Assembly: GCF_900112845.1 (NCBI RefSeq)
Contig: NZ_FONG01000015.1
Coordinates: 124,001 to 188,000, forward strand
Direction: 5' to 3'
From: Actinacidiphila alni
GTDB taxonomy: Bacteria > Actinomycetota > Actinomycetes > Streptomycetales > Streptomycetaceae
DNA: 64,000 nt
In this document: one piece after another, positions 42,724 to 52,500 of the stretch
Numbering within the stretch: the stretch's first letter is position 1
How the letters are laid out: each line of letters begins with the position of its first letter
The notes under the pieces: generated by a model
What the model was told of the DNA's origin: nothing
Seen by the model: only the letters and a program-made list of their open reading frames with translations
Database searches by the model: none
Program-made: the position numbers and the translations under genes

Positions 42724-45705
42724 ATGCCGCTCGACAACTGGGAAAACATCATTTCGACGTTGACAGGCTGGGACATGCCGTCCCGGGCGGACTTCACCAC
42801 GAGCGAGAGCGCCAAGGGATCGACCGGCATCCCGTGGATCGAGACGCTCAACATCTGGCAGGAGACGAAGCACGTCACCCTGAGCCCGAGCATCATCGAG
42901 GACCCCGACAGAATGGGGTGGTATTTCGAGTTCTACGAACGGTTCGACGGCGACAAGGTGAAGATCTGGAAGGTCCAGATTCGCTACTCGGACAAGTTCC
43001 ACGGCGGCAAGCAGTTCTGGGAACGCAGTCTCGCGGTGCTGCAGCACCTGACCATGAACCAGTTCAAGTCCTACGACTTCGACACGCCGCTCGGCGGCCA
43101 GCCGACGGAGACCACCGGACTCGATCTCGCGACATTCGTCAAAGCGGCCCGGTCCTTCGACGCGGCCGGCGACTTCTTCTCCGCCCACACCCAGATCCTC
43201 CAGAACTGGCTGGACCAGCTCGGTGAGGACCAGGCCGCCTGGAAGGGCACCGGCGCCGAGGGCTTCCGGAAGCTCATCGACCATCTGCACGGCAAGTACG
43301 CGCACTACAGCTCGCAATTGCGCCCGCCGGGCTTCGAGCCGCAGCACACCTCACGAGTGCTGCCGGGTTACACGCCGAGCACCATGCATTCGGACTCGCT
43401 CATCGGCGCCGAGGCCGAACTGTACGACGTGCTGACCAAGCTCTACGGCTTCGCCTTCGACTTCTACAACGAGAAGGCCGACCTGGTACCGATCACGAAG
43501 ACCGACGGGCAGCAGCACATGGTCAATGTGCCGGCCGATCCGCAGAAGATCCTGAACAACCTCATGCTGGACGTGGGGGAGTTCATCCGGGCGAACAATT
43601 GGCTGGCGAAGGACAAACTCCGGATCGGGCTCAATACCCACGTGGCCTGGGGCAGTCTCACGGACGCCAGTACGTGGTCGGCCATGGCCAATGAGGCAGT
43701 GCGGCGCTGGACGGCGAACGTCGAGCACAATCTCGATGTCAAGGCGAAACCCCTGATGGTGGAGTTGCGGACGACGTTCCAGCACACCCTCGATCCGAAG
43801 TGGAACCCCGACTTCGCCTTCGACGACAGCGACAGCGGCACCACGGACGACAATCTCACCAACAACACCGACGGCAATTTCAACGTCGACGACTTCAACA
43901 AGTCCCTCACCGACTTCGGCAACGAGATGGGGGACTTCGGCAACAACCTCGTCGGCGGCATCACCGGGTTCAGCGACAATCTGGGTGATTTCGGGAATGA
44001 CCTGACCGACTTCAGCGGCGGCATCAACGGCTTCTCCAGCAGCCTCGACGACTTCAGCGGCGGCCTTGGGGACTTCGGCGACAACCTGTCGGATTTCAGC
44101 GGTGGTATCGACGGCCTGTCCACGGACCTCGGTGACCTCGGCACCGGCGACGGCACCCTCGGCGGCCTCGACCCGTCGTCCGGCACGGGTCTGGACTTCG
44201 TGCCGAACGGCTCGATCACCACCAGCCCGGAACTCAGCGATCTCGTGGACGGCGTCGTCAAGCCGGACGGCAGCGTCACCACCATCGGCGACGACGGCTT
44301 CCCGTTCACGACCCTGCCCAACGGCAGCGTCAGCACCCTCACCCCCGACGGACTCCAGCAGGTCAAGAACCCGGACGGCAGCGTCTCGACGCAGAACGCC
44401 GACGGCAGCCTGACCACGACATTCCCCGACGGCAGTTCGCGGACCGTGTCACCGGACGGCACCGTGGTGACCACCTCCGCGGACGGCACGAAGACGACCA
44501 GCCACCTCGGCACCGGTGAGACCCTGACCAATCCGGACGGCAGCACCACGTCGATCGGCAAGGACGGCACGGTGACCACCCATTTCCCCGACGGAAGCGC
44601 GGTCTCCTCCAACGCCGACGGCAGTTTCACCACGACCAACCCCGACGGCTCGCACGCGACGACCTTCCCGAACGGCACGGTGCAGTCGGTCGGCGCGGAC
44701 GGTTCGCAGACCATCACCAGCCCCACGGGCAGCGTCAGCACACTCGCCCCGGACGGCACGCTGACCACCCAATTCCCCGGCGGCGGCAGCATGTCTGTCT
44801 CACCGGACGGCGACGTCACGACGGTCACCCCGGACGGGCACACCGTCACTCAGCACCTGGAGCCGGGCAAGAGCCTGATCAATCCGGACGGCAGCACCAC
44901 GTCGATCGGCAAGGACGGCAGCCTCACCACGACGCTTCCGGACGGCAGCTCGTACACAGTCCACCCGGACGGCACGGTCACCACGACAGATCCCGCGGCC
45001 GACATCCCGCACGGCAGCACCAGTTCGCCCGCGCTGCCCGGCAACGGCCTCGACCTGTCCGACTTCGACAGCGGTCTGTCCACGCAGAGTCCGGACGGCT
45101 CGATCGCCACCCACTTCCCGAGCGGCACCACCTCGGTCACCGGCCCGGACGGGCTCACCACCACGACCTTCCCGGACGGCAGCAGCACGGTCGCCACGTC
45201 GGACGGTCAGTTCCAGGCGCTGCCGAGCCCGCAGACGGCCGCCGCGGAACAGGCGGCGGCCCAGTCCGCCGCCGAGCAGGCAGCCGCTCAGGCGGCAGCC
45301 GCACCGGCCGGGATGGACGAGAGCCTGATGGGTCTCAGCGGGCTGATGTCTCCCATGATGATGATGAGTATGTCCCGTATGGGACAAGGGGGACAGCAGC
45401 AGGGCAAGGAGCAGGAACGGGTCCGGGAGACCTACGAGGAAGCCGACACCGACGGCGCCTTCATCCAGCACGGCAGCGTGCTCCAGCCCATGACCGGCCG
45501 CGACGAGCCCGAGGGCGAGACCTACGAGGAGGAGGAAGAGGACTCCGACGAGCTGCTGAGCCGGACACCGACACAGCAGGAGCCCGGTTTCGGCCGGACC
45601 GCCCGACGGCCGGGCACGCAGAGCGGCGCCTCCGAATGGGCGGCCGGGCGCGGTGACGTCTGGGGAACCGAGGAAGGCGGGCTGCCGGCGTCCATCGGAC
45701 GCTGA
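42724..45705 (+). CDS. T7SS-associated protein with WXG-like domain and PDG repeats
   Basis: 993 residues from the ATG at 42724 (GGAG 6 bases upstream). Residues ~1-380 are folded and include W173-K-G175 within a helical hairpin (QILQNWLDQLGEDQAAWKG). At ~389-475 come short DFGN/DFSGG repeats (11-12 residues). Residues ~508-835 contain about seventeen PDG units, (N/T/S/F)PDG(S/T).TT, interleaved with NADGS and KDGT variants; this is typical of a β-roll or stalk. An Ala/Gln-rich helix and a Met-rich patch (MMMMSMSRMGQGG) follow, then an acidic C-terminus (ETYEEEEEDSDEL). There is no signal peptide and no cysteine. It is a likely T7SS substrate or surface stalk; its biochemical role is unknown. 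Confidence 0.7.
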   Translation: MPLDNWENIISTLTGWDMPSRADFTTSESAKGSTGIPWIETLNIWQETKHVTLSPSIIEDPDRMGWYFEFYERFDGDKVKIWKVQIRYSDKFHGGKQFWERSLAVLQHLTMNQFKSYDFDTPLGGQPTETTGLDLATFVKAARSFDAAGDFFSAHTQILQNWLDQLGEDQAAWKGTGAEGFRKLIDHLHGKYAHYSSQLRPPGFEPQHTSRVLPGYTPSTMHSDSLIGAEAELYDVLTKLYGFAFDFYNEKADLVPITKTDGQQHMVNVPADPQKILNNLMLDVGEFIRANNWLAKDKLRIGLNTHVAWGSLTDASTWSAMANEAVRRWTANVEHNLDVKAKPLMVELRTTFQHTLDPKWNPDFAFDDSDSGTTDDNLTNNTDGNFNVDDFNKSLTDFGNEMGDFGNNLVGGITGFSDNLGDFGNDLTDFSGGINGFSSSLDDFSGGLGDFGDNLSDFSGGIDGLSTDLGDLGTGDGTLGGLDPSSGTGLDFVPNGSITTSPELSDLVDGVVKPDGSVTTIGDDGFPFTTLPNGSVSTLTPDGLQQVKNPDGSVSTQNADGSLTTTFPDGSSRTVSPDGTVVTTSADGTKTTSHLGTGETLTNPDGSTTSIGKDGTVTTHFPDGSAVSSNADGSFTTTNPDGSHATTFPNGTVQSVGADGSQTITSPTGSVSTLAPDGTLTTQFPGGGSMSVSPDGDVTTVTPDGHTVTQHLEPGKSLINPDGSTTSIGKDGSLTTTLPDGSSYTVHPDGTVTTTDPAADIPHGSTSSPALPGNGLDLSDFDSGLSTQSPDGSIATHFPSGTTSVTGPDGLTTTTFPDGSSTVATSDGQFQALPSPQTAAAEQAAAQSAAEQAAAQAAAAPAGMDESLMGLSGLMSPMMMMSMSRMGQGGQQQGKEQERVRETYEEADTDGAFIQHGSVLQPMTGRDEPEGETYEEEEEDSDELLSRTPTQQEPGFGRTARRPGTQSGASEWAAGRGDVWGTEEGGLPASIGR
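43885..44150 (+). repeat. Tandem DFGN/DFSGG protein repeats
   Basis: Successive 11-12-residue units: DFNKSLTDFGNEM, GDFGNNLVGGI, GFSDNLGDFGN, DLTDFSGGIN, GFSSSLDDFSGG, LGDFGDNLSDFSGG. The matching DNA (GACTTC..GGCAAC or GACTTCAGCGGCGG) is also repetitive. They join the folded N-terminus to the PDG-repeat region of the 993-residue protein. Confidence 0.7.
44245..45230 (+). repeat. PDG-type protein repeats
   Basis: About seventeen PDG units, spaced 8-15 residues, with Ser/Thr-rich loops (e.g. NPDGSTTSIGKDG occurs twice, FPDGS four times). Asp-Gly turns of this kind commonly form β-roll, calcium-binding or wall-stalk folds. Copies diverge at the DNA level, so expansion is not recent. Confidence 0.7.
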
Positions 45706-45742
45706 CGGCCCCGGGACAGGTACGACGAGAGGAACGAACACG

Positions 45743-46198
45743 GTGGACGAGTCGATAGAGCTGCGCCTCCAGCAGGCGATGGAGGATTTCGAGAAGCAGC
45801 GCGCCGAACTGGAACGCGTCCGGGACGAGATCAGCACGCTCAAGGTCACGGTACGTTCGAAGGACCGGGTCGTGGAGGTCACGGTCGGCGCCCAGGGCGA
45901 ACCCACGGCGATGCGCTTCCTGAACAACAAGCACCAGAAGATGACCGGCCAGGAGCTGGCCGCGAGCGTCCTGGAAGCACTGGCGCTGGCCCGCGGCGAG
46001 ATCGGCGGCATCGCGCGCAGCCGGTTCGACGCGGCGGCGTCGGGCGGTATCGGCGTCGCCGGATCAGGGCTGCGCGACCTGGACCTGGAACGGCTTCTGG
46101 AGCCGCTCACCACGGGCGGCCCGCTGGGCGCCCCCACAGGCGGCGTGGGCAGGGCGACGCCCGCCGACGCCAAGAACGAAGGGGCCGAACGTGACTGA
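45743..46198 (+). CDS. YbaB/EbfC-family protein of the T7SS locus
   Basis: 151 residues from the GTG at 45743, with AGAGGAA upstream. A coiled N-terminal helix (LRLQQAMEDFEKQRAELERVRDEI split by register) leads into the β-strand core of YbaB (TVRSKDRVVEVTVGAQGEPTAMRF) and a C-terminal helix (ELAASVLEALALARGEI). YbaB proteins dimerise and can bind DNA, and T7SS-linked versions are common in Streptomyces. It overlaps the next gene by eight bases (GTGACTGA), so the two are coupled. Confidence 0.75.
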   Translation: MDESIELRLQQAMEDFEKQRAELERVRDEISTLKVTVRSKDRVVEVTVGAQGEPTAMRFLNNKHQKMTGQELAASVLEALALARGEIGGIARSRFDAAASGGIGVAGSGLRDLDLERLLEPLTTGGPLGAPTGGVGRATPADAKNEGAERD

Positions 46199-46523
46199 CA
46201 AGGTATTCGCCGCCAGGCCGGACCACGTGCTCCGGGGTGGAGCACAGACCGACGAAGTGGGTCAGGACATCGTGGCGAAGGGAAACGACTACCTCGACCG
46301 GACGGTGGTCGACCTGACCGACCCGCCGTGGGGGAACGACGAGATCGGGAAGAAGTTCGCCGAGAACTACTTGGAGACGCGGTCAGATCTGCGTGAGGCG
46401 GTCAGCGCGCTGATCGACGCGGTGTCCAACGCGGCCAAGCTCACCGCCGATTCGGCGACGAACTTCCAGGCGGCGCAGAACGACGCCATCGACCACCTGA
46501 ACACGACCCGCAGAAGAAACTAG
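46191..46523 (+). CDS. Small EspC/WXG100-like partner of the giant protein
   Basis: 110 residues. The GTG start lies inside the preceding gene (eight-base overlap). Helices surround a turn P-P-W47-G48 (DPPWGNDEIGKKFAENY). This lacks the middle residue of W-x-G but matches the (W)G(ND)E.G..F...Y pattern of EspC-like and streptomycete ESX partners. The C-terminal helix ends AAQNDAIDHLN. It stops two bases before the start of the 5521-residue gene. The arrangement copies 6625/6955, so it is probably the dedicated partner that carries the giant protein to EccC. Confidence 0.72.
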   Translation: MTDKVFAARPDHVLRGGAQTDEVGQDIVAKGNDYLDRTVVDLTDPPWGNDEIGKKFAENYLETRSDLREAVSALIDAVSNAAKLTADSATNFQAAQNDAIDHLNTTRRRN

Positions 46524-46525
46524 TC

Positions 46526-49500
46526 ATGTCCGCGGACCCCCTTCTCAGAGCGATCGTGCTCGGCCTGACCGGTGAGAAGATGCCGGAGGGGGACTCCGAG
46601 GAGATATACGCCAAGGTGGTGATCCCGCACCTCGAACTGGCGGCGTATCTGGGGGACTTCCAGAGTCTCATCGCCCAGGTGGTGAAGTCCGTCTCGGACA
46701 ACGTCACCGGGCAGTGGAACGACCCTTACCGCAAGGCGATGCTGGGCTTCGGCACCGCGGAGGGCGCGGGCTACGTCGACAACCTCAAACAGACCGCCAA
46801 GGGAGTCGCCGACTACGCCCGTGAGACGGCGTACCAGATCACCTACACGAACCGGATGATCATCGCCCAGGTGATGGAGTTCCTGTTCGAGTGGGCCGTC
46901 ACGCTGATCATGGCCGTCTTCAACCCGGTCCAGGCGCTCATCGAGCAGAGTTTCCTGCGGGCGCTGTACCGGCTGGTCCTGCGCAGTGTGATCCTGCGCC
47001 TGCTGGCGATGGTCGGCATGTACGAGTCGTTGAGCATCGGGCTGGGCGCGGCCATGGACGCGTTCGTCCGGTGGTCGATGGCGGACAACGGCCTCTACAC
47101 CGACTTCGCGTCCCAGTACCGCGACCAGATGGTTCAGTTCGGCGCCGTGCAGGGCGCTTTCATGGTGGTCGTGCCGTTCGCCGGAGACGGGCTCGGGGCG
47201 CTGTTCGCCAAGGGGCTCGGCCGCGACGGAGCGCTGAACATCCAGAAGGCGGTGGACAAGGCGCTGCTCGGCGGTTCGCGGGACACCGCCGACGATGTCG
47301 GGCGCGGCGCGGTGCGCGACACGGGGAAGCGCACCGAGAAGGAGGGCGCCGACCTCGGCCCCGGCGGCAAGGCGCCGGTCTCCCGTGACGCCGGTCACGA
47401 GCCCGACGGCTCGGGCGCGTTGACGCTGCCGGGGTTCGGCCGCCAGGAAGACACCGCCTTCGGCCGTGACCTGGGCACCGCGGTGATGGACCTGGCCCGG
47501 CGCTTCCACGGCGAGGGCCTGGACGAGGCGGCGCGGCGGGCGTTCATCGCGGACATGGGGGAACTGTTCGCCCGCGATCTGGGCCGGGAGTGGGACGTCG
47601 CGGCGGCGCGGCAGCTCGGTGTCGAGTGGGCGCGGACCCTCCTCGCCGGGCTCGGCACGCGGGATCTGGCCATCCGACTGGCGGGCGGCCTCGGCAGGTT
47701 GCCCGCCTCGCTCGGCCCCGGCCTGCGCCGGGCGCTCTCGCACGACGTGGCGCGGGCCGTGAGCACCGACTGGGGCCGCAAGATCAGCATGGTGTTCGGA
47801 CACGCGCTCGTGAACGCCGCGCACCAGAACGTCTCGGAACTGGTGTTCACCAAGGCCACCACCGGCCATGCCACGACGTCCTGGGAAACGGGGGTGTCGG
47901 GCGCCGGGGCCGGGCTCGCCGGGCATCTGCTGTCGGCGCACGCGAGCAACCTGGGGGCGGGGCTGCGAGTCAAGGCGGCGGCTCTGCTGAAGAAACCGGA
48001 CTTCACCGTCGATGCCACGACCGCCGCGGGCGGCGCCAACTCCACCGATCTGCGGGCGCGTTCGCGAGACGACTCGCGTGCTCTCGTCCGCGACGCGGCG
48101 GACCGCGACTCCGCGGCCTCCGGGAAGCCCGGTGCCTCGGGCGGCGGGCGGCCGTCCGACGACCACCGGGAACTCTCCGGCCTGCCGGATCCCGGCCCCG
48201 TCCATCTCGGCGACAGCCTCCCGGCACCGGCCCTGCCCACGGTCTCGGACCTGCCTGACCTCTCCGCGTCGCCGGACGTCTCCGGCCTGCCCGATCCGTC
48301 GGCGCTTCCTGACCTGCCCGCCACGACCGGCCCACTCAGGCGCCAGGACGCGCCGGCGCCGTCGGCCGTACCGACCCCGACCGGCGGGTCGCGCCCCGCC
48401 GAAGAGCCGGCCGTACCGGCCCGCGCGGCCTCGCCCGGTCCGGACACGGCCCGGCGCTCGCCCGTGCCGGACATCGAGGCGTCCGCCGACGGCGGCCGGT
48501 GGGAGCGGCTGATCCGGCAGGATCCGCAAACGGCGGCGGAGCTGACGAAAGCGGTCAACGCCCAGCTTCGTGACTGGAATTACCTCGTGCACGACGTACC
48601 GACCAGCCGGTTGGCGGAGGCGTATGACGGCCTCGACCCGGCCTGGGACGCCGTCCCGCTGCAACGCCGCGCCGTCCTCCTGGCCTCCCGGATCGCGGGA
48701 GAACGCTACGCGCCGATGCTCGGCGCGGGCCTCCTCCCGGGCGAACCCCCCGTCTCGCCGAAGACCGCCGGCGAACCGTCCTCCGCGACGACGCACCCGG
48801 CCGCCGACCCGCCCCCCACTGCCCCTCACCCCGAGCGCCCGCGCGTCCACCACGCCACCGCCGCGGCGGCCTTCGCCACGCGAGGTCTGTCGGTGGAGGA
48901 CGTGCGCGGGGACGGCGACTGCTTCTTCAACGCCTTCATCGGGGCGGCGGGGCTCGTCGGCCCCGGAGGCGCCCCGCTCACGGCGACGCAGATGCGGGCG
49001 CGCCTCGCCGACGAACTCGCGGCCGATCTCGCGCGGCCGGTCGAACGGCAGGTGCTGTGGCCGCAGTACGCACCACTGATCGCGAACGCGAGCGCCCACG
49101 CTCCCGGAGCCGGCTCGGTCGGCACTGATCCGCGCCGGATCATCACGGCCATGCGCACGCCTGGCCAGTACGACAACGTGGCCGGCGACCTCGCCCCGTA
49201 CCTGGCCGCGCACGTCTACCGGCTGCCGTTGCGCATCGTCGGGGTGGACCGCCGGGTGTCGGGCGGCCGGTCGCAGTACGCCTTGGGGAGCGGCCACGTC
49301 ATCGGGGAGGAGGACGCCTCGACGGTCACGCTGGCCCGGCGGAACTACCGGTCGGTGGACGGGCCCGCCGTCGCCGAGACGTCCGGCCTCGAACACTGGA
49401 TGATCGTGCGCGTGCCCGCGCACATGGACCGCAACGACCCGCTCCTGTGGGCGGCGGACAGCACGCAGGCCCGCATGCGGCAGCTGCTCGACGCCGCCGG

Positions 49501-52500
49501 GGTACGGCCGCCCGCGCCGGCCGGGGACGCACCGGACGACGCGGCGCACACCGGGCTCTACCGCGATGCCGTTCGTGAGATGTTGCGCGAGCTGCGAACG
49601 GGTGACGAAGAGACCGCAGGCCAGTTGGCCATGGCTTTCGGCATGTCATGGCCTGATCACGCACCGTATCGGACCGAGGACGCTCCGTCCGACGCCGATC
49701 CGCTGCCGCCGCCGCATGCCGTCCCGACGGTCTCGGAGGACGGTGGGCACGAGCACGACGACGCCGCGAGCGCCTCGAGCCACGCCACGGAAGCAGAGCC
49801 AGAGCACGACGAGGCGGTCACGGCCTTTCTCCGGGCATGGGCGAAGTCACCGATCATCCTCGACGGGACGCATCCGGTGCACGCGGCGCTGAGGAGGGCG
49901 CACAAGGCGGTGCTGGGACGCGGATCGTGGACCGAAGTCGCCGCACGCCTGTATGCGGCGGACGGCCGTCGACCCACGGCGGCGGACCGGGAGATCCTCG
50001 CCACCGCCTCGCTCCTGCTCCTGCGGCCCGATCGCGCCGAGTCCGAGCCCGCCGATCGCCGGACCGAGCCAGTCGAATCCGAGCCCGCCGATCCCGCGCT
50101 GACGCCCGACACGGCAGTGCCCGACCGGGAGACCGTCCGGCGAGCCGTCACCGTCGATCCGGCGGAGCCCGGGGTGCCGGACGAGCCGGCGGAACCCGGG
50201 ACGCCGGACGAGCCGTCCCCCGCCGACGTCCCGGCCGCCGGAAACCCCTGGTACAGCGAGCACCGCATGATGGGGGACGCCGCCGTCCTGCGTGCGGCGG
50301 ACTGGACCGCCGAGGAGGCGGGAGCGGCGGCGCGGGGCACCGTCGCGCAGGACGCCGCCGTGGACGCGCGGCTGCGGGCCGAGATCGAGGCCGGGGTCGC
50401 GGCCGTGCTCGCGGAGAACGACGTCAAGGCGTGGCGCGAGCTGCTGACGCACGGTGTCATGCGGGTCATGCGTGGCAGACTGGTGTGGATCCGGCCCGTG
50501 CTCGACGGGATCGCCCCCACCGCGACGCCGTCCGCGCCGTCCGCGGTCCGCGAGTACGGCGTGTCCTTCGGGTCCACGGCCGCCGCGCGCGAGCAGAAGA
50601 AGATCACGGTGAACACCGCGGACGCGCTCATGTTCAACGCGCTCCACATCGGCTCCGCGGTCGCGTCCGGCGTGGTGCCCGGTCTGCCCATCATCTCCGG
50701 CCGGTCTTCCGACGCACGGCAGACGGGGGCCAAGCAGACGGTCATCTCCGGCCGCAAGCAGTTCGTCCAGGCGCGCGGCGAATTCGACAGCGGCGTCCGG
50801 ATGCTCGTCCATGTGGACGGTCGGCCGGTCGGCAGCGACAAGCCGATCGCACGGGCCCTGACCGTGGCCTTCCCCGCCGCGCACACCGGCCCGCAGGAGC
50901 CGCGCCCCGGCGTTCTGCCTCCCGTCGACGCAGCCGAGGGAGCCGGGCCCGCCCGACCGCGGCGGGCCGGCGAAGTGCTCAACGCCATCGACCTGATCCC
51001 GCTGATCGCGCAACTCCAGGCGGATCTGCGGCAGTCGAACCTCCCGGCCGCCGCTGTCCGTGACATCGTCGCCCAGGCGCAGAGCACGCTCAACGAGACC
51101 ACCGCGCGCAACCGCGGCCGGTGGTGGCTCGGCGGTGGGGACACCGCGAACCGGATCTCCTACGGAGTCGCCCTGCCCGGACTGCACGGCTTCCGCGGCC
51201 ACTTCCGGGTCCGCGCCGAACCGGAGAGCGTCCAGCTCCTCACGGTCACCGACGCGGTCCGCAACCGGGACGACACCGGCCTGACCTCGGCCGCGAGCGG
51301 CAAGCGCGGCGGCGGCAGCGCGGCCACCCTGATGGGCAGGGTCAACGGGGCCTGGCTGCCGGTGCCCGCGCCCACGCCCGGCTCGCACCGGGTGGCGGCC
51401 GCGCCGGTCGGACCGCTCTTCTCCGTGGCGGGCACGTCGGAGCGCGGCTGGAACTACGGCCTGACGTCACAGGCCCAGACGCACACCATCCTCAACGGCG
51501 CCGAACCGCAGGCCCGTTACCGCACCGTGCTGCGCGTCGTGCTGGAGTGGACGTCCAGCACCCACCCGGGTCTGCGGGCCACCAGCGCCTCGGTGAACGC
51601 CGACATCGGCGTGCCGTGGCGGGACGGGAAGGGGGCAAAGGAGTTCGAGACGAGGGCGCTCGGCGCCGTCCGCTCGCCGTTCCTCGCCGACCACCTGAGC
51701 CGTCCTCCGGTCCGCCCGGGGCCGGTCGCCGCCCAGCCCCACGTCCGGGCGCTGCTGCGGGCGTCCGGCCTCCCGCCGGTGCGCCGGACGGAACGGCCGG
51801 ACCGGCTGCTGCCGGGGTACGCGGTCATCAAGGACCCGCGCGAGCCGTTGGCGCTCGCCAGCAGACGCGGACTGGGATTCGCGGCGGAGGTCGGACTGCC
51901 GGGCGCGGAACAGGTCGGCGACCACTTCCACGCGGCGCTGCGCGAACTGGCGGGGCGGCGACGGCTGTCGGGGGTGAAGTGGGCGGACGTGGACCGCACG
52001 CTCGCCGTCCACTTCGGCCGGCCCGCTCTGGAAGGCGACCTGACGCGACTGTTGGCGGGTGTCACGCACACCCTGACCGTCGACGGGGTTCCTGTGACGC
52101 TCAGGGCTCGCGCGCACCTGCTCGACTCGCGCGGTGTCAGCTCGTACCCGCTGACCGTCAATTCCCGTGCGGTGATGGGGGAGACGGTGACCAGCGGGAA
52201 GGACCTCCACCGGTCGGTCCAGGTCGGAGCGGGGGCGGGGGTGCGGCTCACCGTCAAGGAGTGGTTCCGGCTGCAGCTCGGCGGCCTGCGGCTGCTCGGC
52301 GGCTACGGGCGCGGAACCGCGGACTCCTTCACCGGCGCCAGCAAGACGTACCGCCGGATGGAGAACGTCGCCGGGGTCGACGAGCACCTGCTCGACGTCG
52401 TCTACGAGTTGGTCATGGACGCCAAAGGCGAAGCGGGGCCGAGCCGTTGGTATCTGGAGGACCCCGGGAACCTGGTCGCGCAGATCGTGGTGCCGCACGA

